Positions 7,679 through 15,358 of a stretch of DNA of 25,427 nt are shown here, in pieces. The DNA comes from an uncultured Alistipes sp. (GTDB lineage Bacteria; Bacteroidota; Bacteroidia; Bacteroidales; Rikenellaceae). The notes beneath the pieces were generated by a model. It did not search any database and was not told the DNA's origin. It was given only the letters and a program-made list of their open reading frames with translations. The DNA lies in NCBI GenBank assembly GCA_904502285.1, contig CAJGEC010000024.1:1-25427 (forward strand). Reading direction: 5' to 3'. The translations under genes were made by a program, and so were the position numbers. Each line of letters opens with the position of its first letter. The stretch's first letter is position 1.

Positions 7679-8431
7679 CTATTTTTGTACGGGCTGATTC
7701 AAGATATCCATAAAGGCGATGGTAGTAGCCTCCATTCTAAAGATAAGTTTCTCGATGCGGGCAACGAGGTAGTTGTGGGCGAAGTATGCTGGGATACCCA
7801 CGATAAGACCACCCACGGTAGTCACCATCGCCACATACATACCTGCCGAGAGCTGGCTAAGCTCGATAGCACCCGACTGGTTAGCCGACATATCGATAAA
7901 CACCTGCACCATACCCACTACAGTACCCAAGAAACCAATCATTGGCGCACCACCAGAGATAGATGCCAACCAAGGCAAGCCTGACTCCAACTTAGCAACC
8001 TCCACGTTGGCTACGTTCTCGATAGCGTTCTGTATATCTGCCATAGGGCGACCGATACGCTCGATACCCTTCTCAATCATACGAGCCACGGGTGAGTCAG
8101 TACGACGGCAGAGGTCGATAGCAGCGTTGATATTTCCCTCAAGGATGTAGTCGCGAATGCGGTTCATAAAGTTATTGTCGAGACGTGTAGCCTTGCGGAT
8201 GGCTATGAAGCGCTCAACGAAGATGAAGATCATCACGCCAGCCAATACTACCAAAACCCACATAAGCCAGCCACCTCCCATAAAGAGGTCCCAGAAGCCA
8301 ATTGAGAGGTTTTCGGCGGTCTGTGCCGCACCCTCCATAGCCTGGTTAGCCATAGCAAGTGAATCGATTTGGGCCTGAGTTAGTTCCGTAGTAGCCTCTA
8401 CTACGCCATTCGCAGTAAGAATGTTTGCCAT
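7679..8431 (-). CDS. exbB: ExbB/TolQ/MotA-family proton-channel subunit
   Basis: The 250-residue inner-membrane protein has an N-terminal region of about 50 residues, then three membrane segments at about 52-73, 155-178 and 197-218, with a cytoplasmic loop between the first and second. The signature GFLGTVVGM (166-174) and the TTVGGLIVGIP stretch in the last segment carry the conserved threonines of the ExbB/TolQ channel. With ExbD it converts the proton gradient into movement of the TonB-like protein. It starts 27 bases after the tamB stop. No promoter with a TAnnTTTG box was seen in that gap, so it is probably read from the tamB promoter. Confidence 0.93.
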   Translation of the reverse strand: MANILTANGVVEATTELTQAQIDSLAMANQAMEGAAQTAENLSIGFWDLFMGGGWLMWVLVVLAGVMIFIFVERFIAIRKATRLDNNFMNRIRDYILEGNINAAIDLCRRTDSPVARMIEKGIERIGRPMADIQNAIENVANVEVAKLESGLPWLASISGGAPMIGFLGTVVGMVQVFIDMSANQSGAIELSQLSAGMYVAMVTTVGGLIVGIPAYFAHNYLVARIEKLIFRMEATTIAFMDILNQPVQK

Positions 8432-8458
8432 AATTTGTTTAAGTTTAGTTGTTTATAA

Positions 8459-11400
8459 TTATTCTATTATCTCTTCTTCAATTATCTCCTCATCGATATC
8501 GTCTTCCTCCTGCTTTACTACTAACGAGTCTTGCAGAGATATAGTATCGACGGCACCACGCTTTTGGTCGTTACGCGCTGCACGGCGCATCTGACGCTGT
8601 TCGCGTCTATTGACGACCCTACCAAGGCTGTCACGTGGGCTAAAGCGGTATTTGAGACTCTGGCCCAACTCCTTGAAGGTGTTGAAACTCTCGTTGTAGT
8701 AGACACCGATACCCGACTCCTGCATACCCTGGTTTTCGCCGTAGCGGTCGATAGTCTGCGTGAAGCCCTTGAAGCGGAAAGTTCCCTCAGGGTCGATGAG
8801 CCACGTGATGAATGCCTCGCCCACAAAGTTCGAGGCCTTCTCGGTAGCCTGTTGCGAAGCATCCGAGAGGTAACCACCCTCCAACTCCACAATGAGGCGG
8901 TTGTTGAGCCAACTCTTCGAGAAACCGAAGTCCACCTCGTCACCCGTAATCTCGGTACGTGGACGGTAGCGAAGCACAATGTTGTAGTTGTCGCCCGATA
9001 GCCAGTTGCTCAGCTGGTTCGAAAGTAACTCAAAGCCCGTAGTGGCTGATAGTGATGCTCCCATAGTTCCCGTATCCTCGGCCGAGAAGCTATTGGCTGC
9101 CAAGAGCCAGAACATCTGTGTAGCGATGGCCTGCTGGTCGTTGAGCGTCGATTGTATCACCGTCTGAATCTCAGGAGCTACATTAGGCACCTGCACATCG
9201 AAGGTCACCATAGGCGACATAAGTTCGTCGGTGAGTTTGATATAGCAATCCACAGGCACAGCACGCGAGGTGTCGATACCCTGCACCGAACTACCGATAA
9301 GGGGTCGCAAAGAGGCCTTAGTGCTATAGACCGCATCGATATTTAGTATCGCACCCAGTGGGTCACCGTCCCAATGTATCGACGAGCCTGGCACGACGGT
9401 AAAGAGTTTATTGAGGATATTTTGTAGCGTAAAGAGGTATGTACCCTCCGAGATACGCACATCGCCTCGCATCTCAAAGACATTGGCCTTAGGCACGATA
9501 TGCATAGTGAGCTGTCCCGAACCCTTACCCTTGATAATATCGCCCACGGTAGGGTCGATAACCAACTGCATCTCTATATTTGGCAATACGTTAAGGGTCA
9601 TATCTATATCCATCATACCGTCAGAAGCACTCATATTTCGCCTCTTACGCTCGTAGGCCATCATACGGCGTGTGAGGAAGGCCGTGGTATCGGGTGCTAC
9701 CTCAGCGCTCTCGGTAAACTTCACAAAGTCGGCATAGGCCACATCGGCCTTACCTGAGAGTGGCATATAGAAGGTCGAATTATCGGCACTCGTTCCCTCT
9801 ACGTCCATCTTTATTCCGAGCTTATCACCCTTGAACGAGCCCGCTCCAGAGGCGTAGACATGGCCATAGAAGAGGTCGTTATCCTTGGCCGTAGTATTGA
9901 GCACAAGCATCTCCTTAGCCTCGATATCGAAACTATAGATGATATTCGAGAGGTGATTGAGATCTATGTCCATTGTGAAAGCACCCCTATTACCCTCTAA
10001 GTCGAAGACTGGTACTTTATTGGCAACAATATGGTTATCGATGATATCTACCTTAGCCTTAGGTGCTACGTAACGCACATTGAGGTAATCCACCGTAACA
10101 CCGATATTCTCCACCAAACCGCTGCCACTCAGCGTAGCGTGGCGGCCATTACCGATAACCTGTGCCTCAACTTCGGCATCACCCTCGACATCCGAGATAA
10201 TTCCCTTGAGGAATGGTGAGATAAGTGTCAACTTCACATTTGGCATCTTTGCACGAGCATAGTATCTATTGCCCTGTGGCTGGTAGTAGCCTCGTATCGA
10301 GGTATCGCGAGTCTCTCGGTTGCGAATGATGACACGGGCGCGGTTGGCCTCGAAGTCCCAGTTCGAAGTAATCTCCTGAGGCTCAATGACTATATCATTA
10401 ACACTCAAGGCATCAACAGTTATGGCGGCCTCAATCTCAGGATTACCCATAGCGGCCTTCACCGTAGCATAACCATTCGACACACCTGCTATGTTATAAC
10501 CCCACTTACTCAAGATGGCCGAGAGTGGCGATATGTCGAAGTTGTTGAGTAACAGACGTATCGAGTCGGCACGCTGGCGTGATGCTACGCCATCGACGAT
10601 AAGTTGCTGATCGGGGCGAGCGATATGCAACTCTCTAACACTGATACGTGTCGAGTCGATATCTATACCCTTCGAGTAGAGCATCCACTGCTGAGTGCCA
10701 TTGGTGAAGTGCGATGGGGTGATGTCGATATGTACCGAGCGACGACGGCTATTAGGTGCGCTCTTAAACTGCGCACTAACGCCCAACATCGCCGAGTTAT
10801 TCTGCTCTGGCTGTCGGAATCCCGCCGTCACACTCACTCTATTCTCCCTTGCGCCTCCCACAATGCTCAAGTGAGGCATAATAGGTCGAGAGCCGAGATA
10901 GACACCATCGCTCTTCACGCGCATTGAGAGCGAGTCGCGGCTATTGTTATTCACATTCCACTCGGCGTTGGCAAATATGACACCCGAATACTCCAAAGCC
11001 TCGGAACTACCTCGCAAGGTGATGTTATTGCTCTTGGGATTAAACACCAAGCCTAACTCCGTGTTAGGAGCGATAATCAAGCCCCCGACAATAGCATCGA
11101 GCAATTCGTTGATATCCTCGCCCGCCTCGATGGTGAGGGCCGTATAGTCCGTTGGTGAGTTCACCGACGAATCACCTACCACGTACGACGTATTGTTGTC
11201 GTAGAGCAGTGGCACGTAGGTCTTGAGCGAGTTGTAGAGGTAGTCGTAGACCTCGCTAAATGTAGAGTGGCTATGGTAGTCGAGGTTGAAGAAGTCCGAC
11301 TCTATTATCACACTCTTCTGAGCCGTTCCACCCTCGACCTCCATCTTCAAGATGTCGGAGGTGAGTTCTCCTGCGGGGTACTCGTAGGCGATATCGGCAA

Positions 11401-13102
11401 CACTCAAGTAGCCATCCACATCATTGACTCCCGTGCCCTGCAACTCGACACCTATATTAGCACTCAACACCGACACTGAGTCACGACGGTTGATGCCCAA
11501 GGCATTGAGGTTGGCGCGCTCAAGCGACAACGAGAATGCACCCTCTGGGCGTGGCAAGTCGAGATTTATGTCGGCAAAGAGGTCAAATTCGAGGTTTTCG
11601 TCTTGCGATGCCACCTCGGCGTAGTAGTGTCCTTGGTTTATGTTACCACGGCCCTCTATGGCCGAGAAGTTGTAGCCATTGAAGCCAAGGTCTGAGACTC
11701 CGAACGAGAGATCGCCCACGACACCTCCCGTCTCCTGAGTTCCTACCGAGCCATTCATCATAATCTCGGAACTAATGCCACTCAACCCCTTGATGGTGAG
11801 CAACTCGCCGATGTCGAGCCTATCGCTCTTCACCGTACCCGATATGTCGTAGCGCGAATCTCGGTTTTTGGATATCCTCACATCGGCCGATACCGCTCCT
11901 GCTCCCGTCTCTATGTTTCCAACCGTTCTGAAGGCATCGAAACGTCCACCAAAGGTTAGGCGGGCATTGGCCCAATCCATACGCTCGATTATGTCGTAGA
12001 CCCTCTCCGGGAGTGGCTCCTTGAGGACTCCTGCCAACATTGTATCTATATCACTGCTTGTCGTATGCAGATCTGCAACGCCTATGGTGTAGTGTGCATT
12101 GCGCCAGTCGGGCATACCCTTGATGTGGTATGTACCCTTCACGGTGGTACTCTCAGCGATGGTCGCCTTCAGGAGGTCGCCCTGGAAGTTGCTCACCACA
12201 CCCTCGAAGGTTGCCGAGGCATCGCGAACCACCAAGCCCCAATCCTTGACTCCTGGGGCGAAATAGCCGAGGTCCTCGGTCGAGAGCGATGAGTTCTCGA
12301 CACGGCCCTCCATACGTACCTCGTCTATATAGTTCTTATACTGATCCCAGTTCTGGCCCAAAAGCGACATTTCGGGAACATAGATTGACGAGGTGGCGGT
12401 CTCGGCCCTGAACTCCTTGAAGTCGATAACACCCATATCTACCAAGAAGTATGTTGCGAGGTTGTCGATAACGAATCCACTGCGCTCCTTTGCTGTGAGC
12501 GACACTACATCGCCCCATACACGTCCCTTGTCCACCGTGAAATCCTCGACACGTGCGACAGCCTCCCCTATACGCATATCGTAGTAGTCGATACCATACT
12601 CAGGGTTGCGATGCTCAAGACGCTCGTAGCGGAACTCAACCCCCGAAGCCTCAATCTTGTCGATGACCATCTTGAAGTTGCTCTTAACCCCTGGGCGCTG
12701 TAGGCGCTGCACCAAGGGTCGTATGTTCAACTCGCCATCCTGCATCTCGCGAAGATCGAAGAAGCCATCCTCCACCGTGGCACGACCCAAGCGGAGGCCC
12801 GTCTTTGGGATGTTGAGACTACGTATCGTGGCCGAGGCGCGCGACACATAGATAAGAGTATCCTGTTCGTAATCCTCCACATAGAAGCCCTCGACACGTA
12901 CGGTCGAGAAGAGGTCGATATCTATCCTGTCGATTGAGACTTTTGCACCGAGATACTCCGATGCGAACTCCGAAGCACGGCGCACCACGCGATTCTGCAC
13001 CGACTCAATATTTAGCACAAGGGTAAGAGAAATAGGCAAAAATATCGATAACAAAATGATTACCGATAGCACCTTTGCCAATATTTTTATACCTTTGCGC
13101 AT
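8459..13102 (-). CDS. tamB: TamB-like translocation/assembly module protein (DUF490)
   Basis: The 1547-residue protein has an N-terminal membrane anchor (about 6-29) and a long repetitive beta-strand periplasmic region typical of AsmA-like bridge proteins. The C-terminal DUF490 domain is clear: DGMMDIDMTLNVLPNIEM, GKGSGQLTMHI, EMRGDVRISEGTYLF, IHWDGDPLGA and a final conserved beta segment ending RYRPRTEI.., GFSKSWLNNRLIVELEGGY. Members span the periplasm and work with an Omp85-family partner (TamA/TamL) in outer-membrane protein assembly or phospholipid transport. No Omp85 gene lies in this window. The protein ends in an unusual charged tail: Arg-rich, then Asp/Glu-rich. It heads a seven-gene directon and is divergent from tsaD. 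Confidence 0.92.
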   Translation of the reverse strand: MRKGIKILAKVLSVIILLSIFLPISLTLVLNIESVQNRVVRRASEFASEYLGAKVSIDRIDIDLFSTVRVEGFYVEDYEQDTLIYVSRASATIRSLNIPKTGLRLGRATVEDGFFDLREMQDGELNIRPLVQRLQRPGVKSNFKMVIDKIEASGVEFRYERLEHRNPEYGIDYYDMRIGEAVARVEDFTVDKGRVWGDVVSLTAKERSGFVIDNLATYFLVDMGVIDFKEFRAETATSSIYVPEMSLLGQNWDQYKNYIDEVRMEGRVENSSLSTEDLGYFAPGVKDWGLVVRDASATFEGVVSNFQGDLLKATIAESTTVKGTYHIKGMPDWRNAHYTIGVADLHTTSSDIDTMLAGVLKEPLPERVYDIIERMDWANARLTFGGRFDAFRTVGNIETGAGAVSADVRISKNRDSRYDISGTVKSDRLDIGELLTIKGLSGISSEIMMNGSVGTQETGGVVGDLSFGVSDLGFNGYNFSAIEGRGNINQGHYYAEVASQDENLEFDLFADINLDLPRPEGAFSLSLERANLNALGINRRDSVSVLSANIGVELQGTGVNDVDGYLSVADIAYEYPAGELTSDILKMEVEGGTAQKSVIIESDFFNLDYHSHSTFSEVYDYLYNSLKTYVPLLYDNNTSYVVGDSSVNSPTDYTALTIEAGEDINELLDAIVGGLIIAPNTELGLVFNPKSNNITLRGSSEALEYSGVIFANAEWNVNNNSRDSLSMRVKSDGVYLGSRPIMPHLSIVGGARENRVSVTAGFRQPEQNNSAMLGVSAQFKSAPNSRRRSVHIDITPSHFTNGTQQWMLYSKGIDIDSTRISVRELHIARPDQQLIVDGVASRQRADSIRLLLNNFDISPLSAILSKWGYNIAGVSNGYATVKAAMGNPEIEAAITVDALSVNDIVIEPQEITSNWDFEANRARVIIRNRETRDTSIRGYYQPQGNRYYARAKMPNVKLTLISPFLKGIISDVEGDAEVEAQVIGNGRHATLSGSGLVENIGVTVDYLNVRYVAPKAKVDIIDNHIVANKVPVFDLEGNRGAFTMDIDLNHLSNIIYSFDIEAKEMLVLNTTAKDNDLFYGHVYASGAGSFKGDKLGIKMDVEGTSADNSTFYMPLSGKADVAYADFVKFTESAEVAPDTTAFLTRRMMAYERKRRNMSASDGMMDIDMTLNVLPNIEMQLVIDPTVGDIIKGKGSGQLTMHIVPKANVFEMRGDVRISEGTYLFTLQNILNKLFTVVPGSSIHWDGDPLGAILNIDAVYSTKASLRPLIGSSVQGIDTSRAVPVDCYIKLTDELMSPMVTFDVQVPNVAPEIQTVIQSTLNDQQAIATQMFWLLAANSFSAEDTGTMGASLSATTGFELLSNQLSNWLSGDNYNIVLRYRPRTEITGDEVDFGFSKSWLNNRLIVELEGGYLSDASQQATEKASNFVGEAFITWLIDPEGTFRFKGFTQTIDRYGENQGMQESGIGVYYNESFNTFKELGQSLKYRFSPRDSLGRVVNRREQRQMRRAARNDQKRGAVDTISLQDSLVVKQEEDDIDEEIIEEEIIE

Positions 13103-13146
13103 TGAAACGGTCTTTGTAGTTGAATGTGTTCACTGCAATTAACCTA

Positions 13147-13154
13147 CAAATGTA
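13147..13154 (-). promoter_or_regulatory. Candidate -7 element (TACATTTG) for the tamB directon
   Basis: On the minus strand 13154-13147 reads TACATTTG, an exact TAnnTTTG match, 44 bases before the tamB start. The -33 position has TTTC rather than TTTG. The box is part of the small inverted repeat CTACA-AA-TGTAG (13144-13155). Confidence 0.55.
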
Positions 13155-13159
13155 GTAAT

Positions 13160-13179
13160 TTTTCTATAATAATAGAAAA
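13160..13179. repeat. Perfect 8-bp inverted repeat in the tamB/tsaD divergent region
   Basis: TTTTCTAT (13160-13167) and ATAGAAAA (13172-13179) are exact reverse complements separated by AATA. The element lies in the 110-bp region between two divergent genes, just upstream of the tamB -7 box. It could be an operator or simply AT-rich promoter DNA. Confidence 0.5.
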
Positions 13180-13212
13180 GATTTTAAGAAAAAGAGCGAA
13201 AACTTCTCCATT

Positions 13213-14238
13213 ATGGACATTACAATATTGGGCATTGAGTCGTCGTGCGACGATACTTCTGCGGCTGTGATACGCAATCGCACACTCCTTTCTAACGTAA
13301 TTGCCTCACAGGCAGTGCATCAGAAATATGGAGGCGTAATTCCTGAACTCGCCTCTCGCGCACACCAGCAAAATATTATCCCCGTGGTAGATACTGCACT
13401 CAAGGAGGCTGGAATCACCATCGATAAGGTCGATGCTATCGCCTTCACCCGTGGCCCAGGCCTCTTAGGCTCGTTGCTCGTGGGAGTATCCTTTGCTAAG
13501 GGACTCTCCATTGCCCGCAACATACCCCTCGTCGAGGTGAACCACCTTGAGGGACACATCCTTTCGCACTTCGTGGATATGCCCGACAGAGAGATTCCGC
13601 ACCCCGACTTCCCATTCCTCTGCCTCTTGGTCAGCGGAGGACACACACAAATTGTGCGTGTGGATGCCCCAACCAAGATGGAGATTATAGGCACAACCAT
13701 TGACGATGCCGCTGGCGAAGCCTTCGATAAGTGCGCCAAGGTTATGGGGCTTCCCTATCCTGGTGGTCCTGTGATTGATCGCCTTGCAAAGGAGGGCAAC
13801 CCTGAGACCTTCAAGTTCGCTAAGCCCCACGTCGAGGGTGCTTACGACTACTCGTTCTCAGGCCTCAAGACCTCGTTCCTCTACACCCTGCGCGACGCTG
13901 TAAAGGAGAATCCCAACTTTGTGGAGGAGAATAAAGCCGACCTCTGCGCATCGCTCCAGAAGACAATCGTGGACATCCTCTTGGATAAGTTGGTCAAGGC
14001 CTCTAAGGCTACGGGTATCAAGGATATAGCCATTGCGGGTGGTGTATCGGCCAACTCTGGCCTACGCAACGGTATCGAGGCTATGGGTCGTCGCCGTGGC
14101 TGGCGCACCTTCCTCCCCGAATTTAAGTTCACCACCGACAATGCAGCGATGATTGCTACGGCGGGCCACTACCGCTATATGGCTGGAGAGCTCAGTTCGC
14201 TTGAGGTCTCTCCCGTTGCACGTCTTCAGGATTTGTAA
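13213..14238 (+). CDS. tsaD: tRNA N6-adenosine threonylcarbamoyltransferase
   Basis: TsaD (Kae1/Qri7 family) transfers the threonylcarbamoyl group from threonylcarbamoyl-AMP to A37 of tRNAs that read ANN codons, together with TsaB and TsaE, in the cytoplasm. The 341-residue protein starts with GIESSCDDTS (7-16). The metal-binding HLEGH is at 111-115, SGGHT at 141-145, and the C-terminal metal ligand Asp309 in TTDNAAMIA. Length and motifs are complete. It is transcribed away from tamB; a candidate plus-strand -7 box (TACCTTTG at 13090-13097, inside the first codons of tamB) is possible but lacks a -33 match. The radical SAM gene follows after 16 bases and is probably in the same operon. Confidence 0.97.
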   Translation: MDITILGIESSCDDTSAAVIRNRTLLSNVIASQAVHQKYGGVIPELASRAHQQNIIPVVDTALKEAGITIDKVDAIAFTRGPGLLGSLLVGVSFAKGLSIARNIPLVEVNHLEGHILSHFVDMPDREIPHPDFPFLCLLVSGGHTQIVRVDAPTKMEIIGTTIDDAAGEAFDKCAKVMGLPYPGGPVIDRLAKEGNPETFKFAKPHVEGAYDYSFSGLKTSFLYTLRDAVKENPNFVEENKADLCASLQKTIVDILLDKLVKASKATGIKDIAIAGGVSANSGLRNGIEAMGRRRGWRTFLPEFKFTTDNAAMIATAGHYRYMAGELSSLEVSPVARLQDL

Positions 14239-14254
14239 CCCACCACTTAGGGCG

Positions 14255-15205
14255 ATGGCAGAGCGCAAAACTCCATATTTGGAGTATGGTACACTTATGC
14301 GCCAACGCTTCGGAGGGCGTGTGCAGAAGATTGCCATTGACGCTCTCCTCAGTTGCCCTAACCGCGACGGAACTCTCGGCTATGGGGGTTGCACCTTTTG
14401 CCTTGGCGAAGCATTTTCGCCTTCCTACTGCCGAGAGCATAAAAGCGTCACGGCACAGATTGACGCTGGCATCGCCTTCCACACCCAACGCCGTCGCTCT
14501 GCCGACCACTACATTGCCTATTTTCAGGTAGGTACAAACACCCACGCCCCGATTGAGCACCTCAAAAATCTATATGCCGAGGCCCTCAACCACCCCTCAA
14601 TTGAGGGTATCATCATCGGCACACGCCCCGACTGCATAAGTTCTGAGATAGTAGAATTATTGAGCAATTTAGCCAATAATCACTACGTCGCCATTGAGTT
14701 TGGCATAGAGAGCACTCACGACTCCACACTAAGCCACGTAAACCGCCACCACGACTTCGCGTGCGCCAAGGAGAGCATCGCCCTCTGCAAGAGCCGAGGC
14801 TTGGATATTGGTGTACACCTTATCCTTGGGCTACCGAACGAGGGGCGGGAGGAGATTATGGTCTCTGTCGAGCGCATAAATTCGTTGCCTATCGACTTTG
14901 TCAAGTTCCACCAACTACAAATCTACCGCAACACCCCCTTAGCCGAGGAGTGGACCAACCACCCTGAGCGCTTTTTGTTCGGCAGCGACACAACCTCCGA
15001 GGAGTATATCGACCTGATTATCGACATACTGCGTCATCTACGCCCAGATATCGCCATCGAGCGTTTCGCCTCACAAGCCCCACCCCACCTACTGCTTCAT
15101 TCACCCCTCAAGGGGATGCGTCCCGATATGCTACGCGAGGCCATTATTAGGAATATGTATGCAGGAAATTTCACACAAGGGGACTCTTTAGGTATAAAAG
15201 CGTAA
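14255..15205 (+). CDS. YhcC/TIGR01212-family radical SAM protein
   Basis: The chosen start is the ATG at 14255, giving 316 residues that begin just before the conserved YGTLMRQRFGGRVQKIAID segment; an upstream in-frame start would overlap tsaD by 86 bases and adds residues not expected in the family. The iron-sulfur cluster cysteines follow the spacing of this family: Cys34 in SCPNRDGT, then Cys46 and Cys49 in GGCTFC. Other family segments are YIAYFQVGTNTHAP, GTRPDCI, EFGIES and HLILGLPNE. Members are related to E. coli YhcC. Their reaction is not established to my knowledge. It follows tsaD by 16 bases, which hints at RNA-related work, but only by association. Confidence 0.86.
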   Translation: MAERKTPYLEYGTLMRQRFGGRVQKIAIDALLSCPNRDGTLGYGGCTFCLGEAFSPSYCREHKSVTAQIDAGIAFHTQRRRSADHYIAYFQVGTNTHAPIEHLKNLYAEALNHPSIEGIIIGTRPDCISSEIVELLSNLANNHYVAIEFGIESTHDSTLSHVNRHHDFACAKESIALCKSRGLDIGVHLILGLPNEGREEIMVSVERINSLPIDFVKFHQLQIYRNTPLAEEWTNHPERFLFGSDTTSEEYIDLIIDILRHLRPDIAIERFASQAPPHLLLHSPLKGMRPDMLREAIIRNMYAGNFTQGDSLGIKA

Positions 15206-15245
15206 ATTTTTACCTCTATTTATTTTCTATTACACATTTTTTTCG

Positions 15246-15253
15246 TATCTTCG
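15246..15253 (+). promoter_or_regulatory. Candidate -7 element (TATCTTCG) for the FnIII lipoprotein
   Basis: TATCTTCG differs from TAnnTTTG at one position and lies in a T-rich tract. It would give a leader of about 100 bases before the ATG at 15359, including the hairpin at 15261-15295. Confidence 0.5.
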
Positions 15254-15260
15254 CACCGTT

Positions 15261-15295
15261 GTATGCCCACTATGCCTAACGGGTCGTGGGGGTAT
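15261..15295 (+). promoter_or_regulatory. Hairpin in the 5' leader of the FnIII lipoprotein gene
   Basis: CCCAC (15266-15270) pairs with GTGGG (15286-15290). Beyond a G-G mismatch, GTAT (15261-15264) pairs with GTAT (15292-15295) through two Watson-Crick and two G-T pairs. The hairpin would sit at the extreme 5' end of the transcript, where such structures often protect mRNA from decay. The effect is inferred. Confidence 0.45.
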
Positions 15296-15358
15296 GTGAC
15301 AACCATAACGAGAAAACTCAAAACATTTACTTTATTTTTTAACTAAAAACAAACAAAG

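Noticed and set aside
14153..14254. An upstream in-frame start for the radical SAM gene that overlaps tsaD
   Set aside because: The extra 34 residues do not fit the family, and the ATG at 14255 lies just before the conserved N-terminal segment.
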